A DNA stretch of 64,000 nt, from positions 243,581-307,580 of the forward strand of contig NZ_JACHJG010000010.1 in assembly GCF_014203545.1 (NCBI RefSeq), in the 5' to 3' direction. Below are positions 49,347-57,702 of this stretch, piece by piece. Source of the stretch: Streptomyces netropsis. GTDB lineage: Bacteria > Actinomycetota > Actinomycetes > Streptomycetales > Streptomycetaceae. The notes beneath the pieces were generated by a model. It was not told the origin of the DNA and did no database searches. It saw only the letters and a program-made list of their open reading frames with translations. Both the position numbers and the translations under genes were made by a program. Each line of letters begins with the position of its first letter. The first letter of the stretch is position 1.

Positions 49347-50897
49347 TTACCTCGGGTCGAGGCCCTGGCCGCGCAGCCACGGCAGCGGGTCGACGGCGGA
49401 GCCGCCCGGGCGTACCTCGAAGTGCAGGTGCGGTCCGGTGGAGTTGCCGGAGCTGCCGGAGTAGGCGATGACGTCCCCGGCCTTGACGGGGCCGGACCGC
49501 AGCTTGGTGCTGCTCAGGTGGCAGTACCAGGTCTCGACGCCCTCGGGCGAGGTCACTATGGCCATGTTCCCGTACGCCACGTTGTACTGCGTGCGGACGG
49601 TGCCGTCGGTGGCGGCCATGACGGGGGTGCCGTAGCCGACGGGGAAGTCGATGCCGGTGTGCGTCGACATCCAGTTGACGCCCGCCTGGCCGTAGTAGGC
49701 GCTGAGCCCGTGCTGGGCGACGGGCAGCGCGAACTTCGGACGCTCGGCCTCCTTGCGGGCCGCCTCCTCCGCCTTGCGCTTGCGCTCTTCCTCCTGGCGC
49801 GACTTGAGGTCGATGCGCTCCTGGGTGCGGCTGGCGCGGCTGGCGAAGTCGTCGGCGCCCTTGCTGAGGCTCGCGAGCTGGGTGTCCAGCTTGTTGTTGG
49901 CCGCGGCGGGCTTGATGGCCGAGGGGTCCGGGGCGGTGGCCGCCTGGGTCTGCTTGGTGTCGCTCTGTCCGCCGGTGGAGACGGAGGCGGCGGCGATGCC
50001 GGCGACGCCCATGACGGCGACCGAGGGCACGGCGACGGTCAGCAGCGCCTTGCGTCGCGGGCGGTAACCGGCCTTCGTGGGCGCGCCCTTGCGGCGGCTG
50101 CTGCGGCCCTGGCCGCTCCGCGTCTCCTCGGGTGCGTCCTTCGCCCGGTCGTCGCGCCGCGGCGGTGCGGTCACCGCTTCCATGGTCCGGGTCTCGGCGT
50201 CGGCGACGCGCGCGCCGGGTGCCGTGCCCGCCGTGGTGTCGGAGTCGAGGTCGTTGTCGAAGCCGGTGTCGGGGCCCGGCGCGTCCAGGTCCGCGAGACC
50301 GAGGTCGGTCATGACGGTCGCGTCGTGCGGGGGCTCGTGCGACGGCTGTTCGTGCGGGGTCTCGTGGCCGAGGCCGGCCCCGTGCGTCGCGTCAGGGGTC
50401 GCGTACGCGCTGGTGTCCCACGTCTGCGTCTGACCGCTCATGTCCCATTGGCCGGAGGTGTCCCAGCCCTGGAACTGACCGGACGTGTCCCACGTCTGGG
50501 TCTGGGGGTGCTCCTGGCCCGGGAACGCCGACTGGGGCTGGAACTGGTCCTGGGCGTGCCCGGCCGTGTCCCACTGCCCCGAGGTGTCGTACGAGCTGCC
50601 CGCACCCCAGGCGTTCGCGTCCCACTGGCCGGTCGTGGTGGTGTCCCACTGCCCGGTCTGCTGCCCGGTGTGGGCGCTGAAGTCCCAGGTCTGGGTCTGG
50701 CCGGTGGCCCCCCACTGACTGGTGGTGTCCCATTGGCCTGTGGTGTCCCACTGCCCGGTGTCGTAGCCGCCGTAGGGGGCATAACCCTGCTGGGTGCCCT
50801 GCTGCTCATACGCCGGGTAATGCCCGTAGGCATCGGGAGTGGGAACGGTCGGGATTGGGCTCGCCGACGGGTGACGGTCGTTCACCACCACTTCCAT
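49347..50897 (-). CDS. Membrane-anchored M23 metallopeptidase with Trp-rich repeat tail
   Basis: The 516-residue protein has a ~270-residue disordered N terminus. Residues about 45-180 carry a dozen Trp, most in QWDT/TWDT units spaced 8-25 residues apart. One span follows (about 284-305, LLTVAVPSVAVMGVAGIAAA), then a coiled coil (about 335-385), then a C-terminal M23 domain with THTGIDFPVGYGTP (H-x3-D) and GPHLHFEV (H-x-H) as zinc ligands. The repeat tail is on the cytoplasmic side, the peptidase outside. It is active on peptidoglycan by its complete zinc site. GTG 50885 is an alternative start. Confidence 0.9.
   Translation of the reverse strand: MEVVVNDRHPSASPIPTVPTPDAYGHYPAYEQQGTQQGYAPYGGYDTGQWDTTGQWDTTSQWGATGQTQTWDFSAHTGQQTGQWDTTTTGQWDANAWGAGSSYDTSGQWDTAGHAQDQFQPQSAFPGQEHPQTQTWDTSGQFQGWDTSGQWDMSGQTQTWDTSAYATPDATHGAGLGHETPHEQPSHEPPHDATVMTDLGLADLDAPGPDTGFDNDLDSDTTAGTAPGARVADAETRTMEAVTAPPRRDDRAKDAPEETRSGQGRSSRRKGAPTKAGYRPRRKALLTVAVPSVAVMGVAGIAAASVSTGGQSDTKQTQAATAPDPSAIKPAAANNKLDTQLASLSKGADDFASRASRTQERIDLKSRQEEERKRKAEEAARKEAERPKFALPVAQHGLSAYYGQAGVNWMSTHTGIDFPVGYGTPVMAATDGTVRTQYNVAYGNMAIVTSPEGVETWYCHLSSTKLRSGPVKAGDVIAYSGSSGNSTGPHLHFEVRPGGSAVDPLPWLRGQGLDPR
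50393..50764 (-). repeat. Coding repeats QWDT in the M23 gene
   Basis: A phrase like TGTCCCACTG recurs many times on the plus strand, encoding (G/S)QWDT and TQTWD on the minus strand. Copies are imperfect and irregularly spaced, so slippage or recombination may change copy number between strains. Confidence 0.7.
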
Positions 50898-51105
50898 TTC
50901 GCCTCGGCAGCAGGTGAATTAGCGGCGACTGTACCCGGCGGTACGGGACGGCGACAATCTTCGTCACGTTTCGGCCCCTCGGGGTCCGGGCATTTGGCCG
51001 CCTTTCGGTGGACTGAACCCCGAGTAATAGGTTTGACGTTCGATATATGTTCGAAACGATGGCTGATTGTGCGAGGAAACAGCCGGTCGGCCGGGTGGAC
51101 CCGGG

Positions 51106-51999
51106 TCAGGCGACCGAGGACGTTCCCGTCGCATCGGCCACCGCTTCCTCGGCGGCCAGCGCCTGCCGGATGCCGGCCGCGATCGCCCAGTGGACCGGCA
51201 GCGCGAGGTGCCCGACACCGCTCACCCGGACATTGCGCGCCGACAGGTCCGGATGATCGATTCGAGCCGTCTCCACGGGGACCATGATTTGATCCAGGTC
51301 GCTCCAGAAGGCGATGAAATGCGTACGGCAATCAGGAGCGGGCCGGGACAACTCCGCGATGACATCCGAATCGGGACGCATCTGCCGTACGAGCGGGTGT
51401 GCGGACATCAGGGGCGCCACGGTCGTGCCGCGGTGCGGAGTGCCGAGGGTGACGAGGGTGCGGACCCGGGTGTCCCCGCCGAGCCGCTGGACGTAGTAGC
51501 GGGCGATCAGGCCGCCGAGGCTGTGCCCCACGATGTCGATCCGCTCGTGGTCCGTGCGCCCGCAGATCTCCTCGATGTGCCCCCCGAGCACCGCGGCCGC
51601 CGTGCGGAGGTCGCCGGTCAGCGGCGAGTAGTTGAGGGAGGAGACCTGGGACCAGCCGTGCCGCCGCAGCGAACGGCGCAGCAGGACGAAGACCGAGCGG
51701 TTGTCGATGAAGCCGTGGAGGAGGAGCACCGGCGGGTGCGGCTCGGCGGCTGCGGGTGCCGGTGGGGGCGGCGCGGGGGGCTGGACGGTGACGCTCGAAG
51801 CGGCGACCGCCGCGGAGGCGGGGCCGGGGGGCGGGGGCGCGGGCGGTACGGGCGGGGGAGGCGGGCGGCGCTCCTGCGTCAGGCCGGTCGGATAGAGCAG
51901 CAGATGACCGGCGAGGATCAACAGCTCCAGCACCGTGGATCGCACCAGCGTCGCCGAAGGGCGAACGAGAGTACGGAAGAAAAAGGGCAAGGCCCCCAT
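51106..51999 (-). CDS. Triacylglycerol lipase-like esterase
   Basis: The 297-residue protein starts at ATG 51999 with a textbook ribosome site (AGGAGG, 7 bases upstream). A hydrophobic N-terminal segment (VLELLILAGHLLLYPTGL) is followed by a Pro-rich linker (about 45-85). The lipase fold has HPPVLLLHGFIDNRSVF (oxyanion), DIVGHSLGGLIARYYVQ (Ser elbow G-H-S-L-G), VTLGTPHRGT, and a C-terminal His in GVGHLALPVHW. It is probably secreted or membrane-tethered and hydrolyses lipid esters. It is divergent from icmB. Confidence 0.88.
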   Translation of the reverse strand: MGALPFFFRTLVRPSATLVRSTVLELLILAGHLLLYPTGLTQERRPPPPPVPPAPPPPGPASAAVAASSVTVQPPAPPPPAPAAAEPHPPVLLLHGFIDNRSVFVLLRRSLRRHGWSQVSSLNYSPLTGDLRTAAAVLGGHIEEICGRTDHERIDIVGHSLGGLIARYYVQRLGGDTRVRTLVTLGTPHRGTTVAPLMSAHPLVRQMRPDSDVIAELSRPAPDCRTHFIAFWSDLDQIMVPVETARIDHPDLSARNVRVSGVGHLALPVHWAIAAGIRQALAAEEAVADATGTSSVA

Positions 52000-52366
52000 G
52001 GCCGACCTCCTGAACTGCGCACAGCAGGCGGCTCCGTCCCCCGTGTGCACTCGTGGCGGCTCCGCTGCGCCGCTCGTCGCACCACCCGCCGTGCGGCCCG
52101 GCGGGGCGGTGCCACTGCGACCGCACCGCGGCTCCCTTCGCGAACGCCGCGCCCGGCTTCTCGGCGATCTGGGCGGCCGGACGGCCCACCGGACGCGGAG
52201 GCGCGGGCGCGGTGCGTAGCGAACGTGTTGTCCCACGTGTGATTTCCCCCTCGCTCTCCTCCGTGAAACGGCGGGTTGCGGGATGCTGGAGATAACGTTC
52301 GTTCACTTCCCCGGCCTCCGGGCCCGGGACCTCGGCCGGTGACGGCAGTCGTAGATGGAGGCAGTG
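52000..52366. other. Divergent 367-bp interval between lipase and icmB
   Basis: No convincing gene is seen. The part from 52215 to 52310 is less GC-rich (TGTTGTCCCACGTGTGATTT, GGAGATAACGTTCGTTCACT) and is the likely promoter area for both genes. No strong dyad or repeat was noted. Confidence 0.4.
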
Positions 52367-52774
<408 letters not shown>

Positions 52775-53439
52775 TCACCGGATCGCTGGACGCTGTGCCG
52801 AAGCGGGCCTGGCGGGGGCGTTTGTCGCGCCGCTCCGCCTGACGGGCGGTTGGTCCCGTGCGGCGAGGGCGAGCGGTTTCGCGCCCGCCGTACGGGGCGC
52901 TGCCCGGCAGCAGTGCGGGCGCGGCTGAGCCCCGGCGCGCATCGCGGCGCGCAGTCGTCGCGGCACGGCGGGGGCTGTCCTGCCGATCCGGGGCTGCCTG
53001 GAGGGAGATGGGCGCTCCGGGCGATCCGTCGCGATCCCTTCCGCGTCGTGGTGTGGGATGCCTCCGTTCGGTAGTCGGGGAAGTCGAGACGGCTGTCCCG
53101 GCCCGGCGTCCGAAGTCCCCGCCCCTCGGGAGCACGGCCCGGCATGGTGGGCGCGCTGGGCACGCAGGCCCGCCGACCCGCGAGCTCCGCGCGCATGGTG
53201 GCGTGAGCCGTGGTGGGCCGAAGACGCGTTGGCGATCGGGGATCCGCCCCGGGAGGGGCACGCAGGCCCGCCGACCCGCGAGCTCCGCGCGCATGGTGGC
53301 GCGCAGTCTGCCGACGGTGCGTCGGCGGATCTTCAGCGGAACAGCGGACGGTCGTCAGGGGAGGGTGCCTGCCCAGCCCGGCGGTGGACGCGTCCCCGAG
53401 CCGATCGGGAGCCCCGCCCCGGAGGGGCCGCACAAGCCC
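52775..53439. other. 665-bp interval with duplicated gene fragments
   Basis: No intact gene is supported. From 53050 on it holds two copies of a segment matching the end of the downstream DUF5691 gene (see the repeat entry), and stretches such as GCCCCTCGGGAG and CCCGGGAGGGG that echo the GC-rich leader of that end. The left half (52775-53050) shows long open frames on both strands with Arg/Ala/Pro-rich shadow composition and no ribosome site. Confidence 0.45.
53160..53301. repeat. Two exact 44-bp direct repeats derived from a gene tail
   Basis: The 44 bases at 53160-53203 recur without change at 53258-53301. Their centre (CGCGAGCTCCGC, CGCATGGTGGCG) matches, with few changes, 53453-53475, which encodes the last residues RATMRAELAG of the DUF5691 protein. 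So the gene's 3' end seems to have been copied twice downstream of itself. Confidence 0.75.
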
Positions 53440-55035
53440 TTACCCCGCGAGCTCCGCTCGCATCGTGGCGCGTAGCCGCAGCGTGCCGACGAGGCGCTGG
53501 AAGGCCTCGGCCCAGTAGCCGACGGCGCCGGGGGCGCCCGTGCCGTCCTGGGGCTCGTCGGGGAGGGCGGTGAGGACCTCCAGGCGATCCGCTTCGGCCG
53601 GGTCGAGGCAGCGCTCGGCCAGGCCCATCACCCCGCTGAAGCTCCACGGGTAGCTGCCCGCGTCCCGGGCGATGTCGAGGGCGTCGACGACCGCCCTCCC
53701 CAGGGGCTCCGCCCACGGCACCGCGCAGACCGCGAGCAGCCGGAACGCCTCCGACAGCCCGTGGGTGGCGATGAACTGCGCCACCCACTCCGCCCGTTCG
53801 GCAGCCGGCAGCGCTGAGAGCAGCTTCGCGGGGTCCCGCCACGAGGAGCCCTCGGGGGCGGGTGGTGACGTCGCCGGGCCGAGCAGTGCCCGCGACCATG
53901 CCGCGTCCCGCTGCCGGACCGCCGCCCGGCACCACGCGGCGTGCAGGTCCGGCTGCCAGCCGTCGGCGACGGGCAGCGCCACGGCCTCGGCCGCGCTCGT
54001 GACCCCGAACCGCTCGCACCAGGTGTCCAGCGGTGTCGCCTCCACCAGCTGCCCCAGCCACCACGACCGCTCGCCCCGCCCCGACGGCGGCTTGGCGACG
54101 ATGCCGTCCCGTTGCATGCCGCCGTCGCATTCGTGCGGGGCCTCGACGGCGATGCGCGGCACGCCGTCGCCCGTGCGGTCCAGGCCGACGCACGAGCGGG
54201 CCCGCTCGGCCATCCGGGCCGCGAGCGCGGAGCCGGGGAGGGTGGACAGCAGCTCGGCCGCGGTGGCCCGCACATTGCGGCTGCGGTCGGACAGGGCCTG
54301 TTCGAGGAACGGCTCGTCGGCGGGGGACAGTTCCTCGCGCAGGGAGTCCAGGAACATCAGCCGGTCCTCGGCCCGCTCCGTCGGCCACGTCGTGGCGAGC
54401 AGCTCCCGCGCACCGGCCGGATCGCGGCGCCGTACGGACGAGAGGAGGGCGACCCGCTCGGAGAACAGCCCTTCCTGCCACACCCGTTGCGCGGCCTCCG
54501 TGTCGGAGGGGTGCGTGCCGGCTGCGGGCGCCGGGCCGCCGCCGCGCAGCGCGTACTTCCACTGCGGGTTGAGCCGGGCCAGCCACAGGGCGCGGGGCCC
54601 GGCGAGGGCGAGCGCCTGCGGTCGCAGATCCGTGCGGGCCCGGGCCGCGTCGAGCAGGGCGGGCAGCAGCGCGGCGGGTGCCCGGTAGCCGTGGCTGTTG
54701 GCGGCGGCCAGCCACTGGGGCAGCAGCTCGACGAGGTCGGGCGCGGAGCCCCGCCGTCCGGCACCGCCGCCGGAGCCGGTCCGGTCGGCGAGCAGCAGCT
54801 CCAGTCGCCGCCGGGCGGCGGGCGGCAGCGACGGCCGCGGGTCCTCGGGCGCGGCATCCGGCAGGTCCCTGGCGGCGACCGGCAACAGCCCGGCGCGCCG
54901 CTGCACGGTACGCAGCGCGGCGGCGTCCAGCAGCGCCGCGGCGGCGTCCTGCCCGGGGCGCGGCCGGGTGGGCGGAGTGCGGCGCCCGGTGCCGAGCAGG
55001 GCCGCGGTGACGAGATCGTCCCAGGTGCTGATCAT
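53440..55035 (-). CDS. DUF5691 protein, helical repeat partner of the MoxR/SWIM system
   Basis: The 531-residue protein starts at ATG 55035 with AGGAAGG 8-9 bases upstream (an in-frame start at 55344 is not supported). MISTWDDLVTAALLGTGRR is the typical opening of DUF5691 proteins. It is almost wholly helical, with HEAT-like units such as FLEQALSDRSRNVRATAAEL and LAERCLDPAEADRLEVLTAL. No catalytic motif is seen; it looks like a scaffold. It follows the SWIM gene by 62 bases on the same strand and belongs to one operon under the leftward damage-type promoter. Its tail is duplicated downstream. Confidence 0.8.
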   Translation of the reverse strand: MISTWDDLVTAALLGTGRRTPPTRPRPGQDAAAALLDAAALRTVQRRAGLLPVAARDLPDAAPEDPRPSLPPAARRRLELLLADRTGSGGGAGRRGSAPDLVELLPQWLAAANSHGYRAPAALLPALLDAARARTDLRPQALALAGPRALWLARLNPQWKYALRGGGPAPAAGTHPSDTEAAQRVWQEGLFSERVALLSSVRRRDPAGARELLATTWPTERAEDRLMFLDSLREELSPADEPFLEQALSDRSRNVRATAAELLSTLPGSALAARMAERARSCVGLDRTGDGVPRIAVEAPHECDGGMQRDGIVAKPPSGRGERSWWLGQLVEATPLDTWCERFGVTSAAEAVALPVADGWQPDLHAAWCRAAVRQRDAAWSRALLGPATSPPAPEGSSWRDPAKLLSALPAAERAEWVAQFIATHGLSEAFRLLAVCAVPWAEPLGRAVVDALDIARDAGSYPWSFSGVMGLAERCLDPAEADRLEVLTALPDEPQDGTGAPGAVGYWAEAFQRLVGTLRLRATMRAELAG

Positions 55036-55097
55036 GAGCTTGCCCTTCCTGTGGAATGTCGCCGACCGCCGGGCGGTCCGGTCGGGTGAGGGCGTCG

Positions 55098-56474
55098 TCA
55101 GAGCGCGACCGGCTCCGGTGCCCACGTGGTCAGGGGAGTGAAGCCCCGGTGGCCGCATTCGCCGAAGACCGTCACCGGGGAGCCGCCGGATATCGCCGCG
55201 AGCCGCCACAGGCCCGTACGGTCGCCGCACCGGGGGTCGACGGGGAGTGCCGATCCGCTGTACGCGTCGGCCAACTGCCAGCCGTGCTCCGGGTCCGGGA
55301 CCGGGGTCACGGCCGAGACGACCGCGGGCCAGGACTCCAGCCACGGGTCGTCCCGCAGGGCCTCGCCGTAGGCGCGGAGGGCCGCCGCGACGTCACCGCC
55401 CGCCGGTGGTGCGGGGCTGGGTGCGGGCGCCGCGTGGCGGGCCCCCAGCGCGGCGCGCAAGGGCCGCGCGGCCGGGTAGTACGCGAGGTCCGCGTCCAGA
55501 GCGAGCCCGGTGGGCAGTGACAGCTCGGGTGCCCGCCCGCCCGCTCCGTGGGAGAGGAGCAGGGCCGTCCGGCCCGTGTTCCGGCCGTGGAGCCAGATCT
55601 TCCTGGTGATCAACCGGCCGTCGTCGCTGTCCTGTTGCGCGAGGACGAGCCAGAGATCGCGGACCGGGGCGGCGGAGGCCAGCAGGGTCGCCGCGTCCGA
55701 GGTGATGCCGACCCGGGTGCGCACCGTCGCGGCCAGCGCCTCGGGCAGCCGGTCGAGATGCAGATAGCCCTGATTGAGGGTGTGCAGCAAGGCGCACTCC
55801 TCCAGCAGCCGCGCCGCCCGCTCCGCACCGGACCCGGTCACGGACGCCAACTCCCGCACCCGCGCGGCCAGTCCCGGTGCCTGCGCGTCGACCATGCGGG
55901 CCGCCGTCTCCTCCCACGGCCCGTACGCGTCCCCTTCCGCGGCGGCGAGGCCGCCCCGCAGCAGGTCGGTGAGCCGCTGCTCCAACTCCGTGGCCCCGGC
56001 GGCGATCCGCTGCGCGCGGCGCTCCGAGCGACGGCGTGCCGCCTCGGTGTCCGCGGCCGTCGGGCCGGCGGCCGCGGGCTGTGGTTCGGTGGCGCGCTCC
56101 GCGCGCTGCCGCCGCTCCAGCCACTCCCCGGCCCAGCCGGGCGGCGCGGCGTCCGAGGCGCGGACGGCGTCCTCGCCCTCCGTCCACAGCAACAGCAGGC
56201 CCAGAGCGTGCTTGCACGGGAACTTGCGGCTCGGGCACGAGCAGTGGAAGCCGGGCCCCCCGCCGGGTCCGGACAGGTCCACGACCGTCCGGTACGGCTT
56301 GCTCCCACTGCCCGCGCACTCCCCCCAGACCGCGCCCGCGCCCCCCTCCGTACGCGCCCCCGCGGCCGACCACGGGCCGGGCACCCCGAGCTCGGCGCCC
56401 GCCTTGCGTGATGCGACGTCAGGAGCCAGCGCGAGCACCTGTTCCGCCGTCCAGCGTTCCCCCTGCGGATTCAT
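55098..56474 (-). CDS. SWIM zinc-finger protein
   Basis: ATG 56474 is chosen because a perfect promoter puts the transcript start on it; the product has 458 residues. The SWIM motif C-x-C-x6-C-x-H (Cys78, Cys80, Cys87, His89, in FHCSCPSRKFPCKHALGL) is intact. Residues 150-250 are helical and basic, and the C-terminal half (RDLWLVLAQQDSDDGRLITR, WLHGRNTGRTALLLSHGAG) is a beta-rich domain shared by bacterial SWIM proteins of this group. SWIM domains bind DNA or proteins; in eukaryotes they act in recombination repair. It is the first gene of the leftward operon of the five-gene system. Confidence 0.88.
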   Translation of the reverse strand: MNPQGERWTAEQVLALAPDVASRKAGAELGVPGPWSAAGARTEGGAGAVWGECAGSGSKPYRTVVDLSGPGGGPGFHCSCPSRKFPCKHALGLLLLWTEGEDAVRASDAAPPGWAGEWLERRQRAERATEPQPAAAGPTAADTEAARRRSERRAQRIAAGATELEQRLTDLLRGGLAAAEGDAYGPWEETAARMVDAQAPGLAARVRELASVTGSGAERAARLLEECALLHTLNQGYLHLDRLPEALAATVRTRVGITSDAATLLASAAPVRDLWLVLAQQDSDDGRLITRKIWLHGRNTGRTALLLSHGAGGRAPELSLPTGLALDADLAYYPAARPLRAALGARHAAPAPSPAPPAGGDVAAALRAYGEALRDDPWLESWPAVVSAVTPVPDPEHGWQLADAYSGSALPVDPRCGDRTGLWRLAAISGGSPVTVFGECGHRGFTPLTTWAPEPVAL

Positions 56475-56481
56475 GTCGACG

Positions 56482-56504
56482 ACGCTAGGCCCACCCACTG
56501 ACAA
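56482..56504 (-). promoter_or_regulatory. RecA-NDp/PafBC-type promoter of the SWIM operon
   Basis: On the minus strand TTGTCAGTG (56496-56504), eight bases, then TAGCGT (56482-56487) is a perfect match to TTGTCRGTG-N8-TAnnnT, the DNA-damage promoter of actinobacteria. Seven bases separate it from ATG 56474, predicting a leaderless mRNA. Confidence 0.82.
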
Positions 56505-56540
56505 TTGCCCTGACCAGCGGTTTCATGCTGCCGAGGCCGA

Positions 56541-56563
56541 TTGTCAGTGGGTGGGTGCAAGGT
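56541..56563 (+). promoter_or_regulatory. RecA-NDp/PafBC-type promoter of the MoxR operon
   Basis: TTGTCAGTG (56541-56549), eight bases, then CAAGGT (56558-56563). The -10 differs from TAnnnT by its first base. With the leftward copy it forms 16-bp inverted arms (56490-56505 and 56540-56555). The predicted start gives a ~32-base leader containing GAGGGGG before GTG 56602. Confidence 0.7.
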
Positions 56564-56601
56564 GGTTCACGTATCCCGGAAGCGCACGACGAGGGGGACT
56601 T

Positions 56602-57702
56602 GTGACCGTGCCCGGAATTGAGACCGAAGCCCTGCGGCCGCACGCGGAGGACGCCTTCGCCGAGGAGCTGAGGGCCCTCGCGGCGGCCGACGACCGGCCC
56701 AGGCCCGAGCGTTGGCGGATGTCGCCGTGGGCCGTCGCCACGTATCTGCTCGGCGGCACGCTGTCCGACGGCACCGTCATCACACCGAAGTACGTCGGCC
56801 CGCGCCGCATCGTCGAGGTCGCCGTCACCACGCTCGCCACCGACCGGGCGCTGCTCCTCCTCGGCGTGCCCGGCACCGCCAAGACCTGGGTGTCCGAGCA
56901 CCTGGCCGCCGCCGTCAGCGGCGACTCCACCCTCCTCGTGCAAGGCACGGCCGGCACGCCGGAGGAGGCGATCCGCTACGGGTGGAACTACGCCCGGCTC
57001 CTCGCCCACGGCCCCAGCCGGGAGGCGCTCGTGCCCAGCCCCGTCATGCGCGCCATGGCCGAGGGCAGGACGGCGCGCGTCGAGGAGCTGACCCGGGTCC
57101 CGGCCGACGTGCAGGACACGCTCATCACCATCCTGTCCGAGAAGACCCTGCCGATCCCCGAGCTGGGCCAGGAGGTGCAGGCCGTGCGGGGATTCAATCT
57201 GATCGCCACGGCCAACGACCGGGACCGCGGGGTCAACGAGCTCTCCAGCGCGCTGCGCCGCCGCTTCAACACCGTCGTCCTGCCCCTGCCCGCCACCGCC
57301 GATGCCGAGGTCGACATCGTCGCCCGCCGCGTCGACCAGATCGGCCGGTCGCTCGACCTGCCCGCGGGCCCCGAGGGCCTCGACGAGATCCGGCGCGTCG
57401 TCACCGTCTTCCGCGAGCTGCGCGACGGGGTCACCGCCGACGGCCGTACGAAGCTCAAGTCGCCCTCGGGCACGCTCTCCACCGCCGAGGCGATCTCCGT
57501 CGTCACGGGTGGTCTGGCCCTCGCCGCGCACTTCGGCGACGGCGTGCTGCGCGCGGGCGACGTGGCGGCCGGGATCCTCGGCGCGGTCGTCCGTGACCCG
57601 GCGGCGGACCGGCTCGTCTGGCAGGAGTATCTGGAGGCGGTCGTCCGCGAGCGGGACGGCTGGAAGGACTTCTACCGCGCGTGCCGCGAGGTCTCCGTAT
57701 GA
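56602..57702 (+). CDS. MoxR-family AAA+ ATPase
   Basis: The 366-residue protein starts at GTG 56602 after GAGGGGG. Walker A is GVPGTAKT (88-95); the MoxR-type Walker B region reads ARVEELTRVPADVQDTLITI with the Glu pair; NLIATANDRDRGVNELSSAL is sensor 1 and LRRRFNTVVLPLP the Arg-finger segment. A helical lid follows. MoxR ATPases work as chaperones that remodel or insert cofactors with a von Willebrand A partner, here encoded two genes on. Its stop overlaps the DUF5682 start by four bases (ATGA). Confidence 0.92.
   Translation: MTVPGIETEALRPHAEDAFAEELRALAAADDRPRPERWRMSPWAVATYLLGGTLSDGTVITPKYVGPRRIVEVAVTTLATDRALLLLGVPGTAKTWVSEHLAAAVSGDSTLLVQGTAGTPEEAIRYGWNYARLLAHGPSREALVPSPVMRAMAEGRTARVEELTRVPADVQDTLITILSEKTLPIPELGQEVQAVRGFNLIATANDRDRGVNELSSALRRRFNTVVLPLPATADAEVDIVARRVDQIGRSLDLPAGPEGLDEIRRVVTVFRELRDGVTADGRTKLKSPSGTLSTAEAISVVTGGLALAAHFGDGVLRAGDVAAGILGAVVRDPAADRLVWQEYLEAVVRERDGWKDFYRACREVSV

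Noticed and set aside
50393..50764. CRISPR-like array
   Set aside because: The regular pattern is a coding repeat (QWDT) in the M23 gene with irregular spacing and no constant repeat or unique spacers.
52775..53439. Protein gene on the minus strand between icmB and DUF5691
   Set aside because: Open frames exist but they have no ribosome site, shadow-type composition and duplicated fragments inside; no family resemblance.
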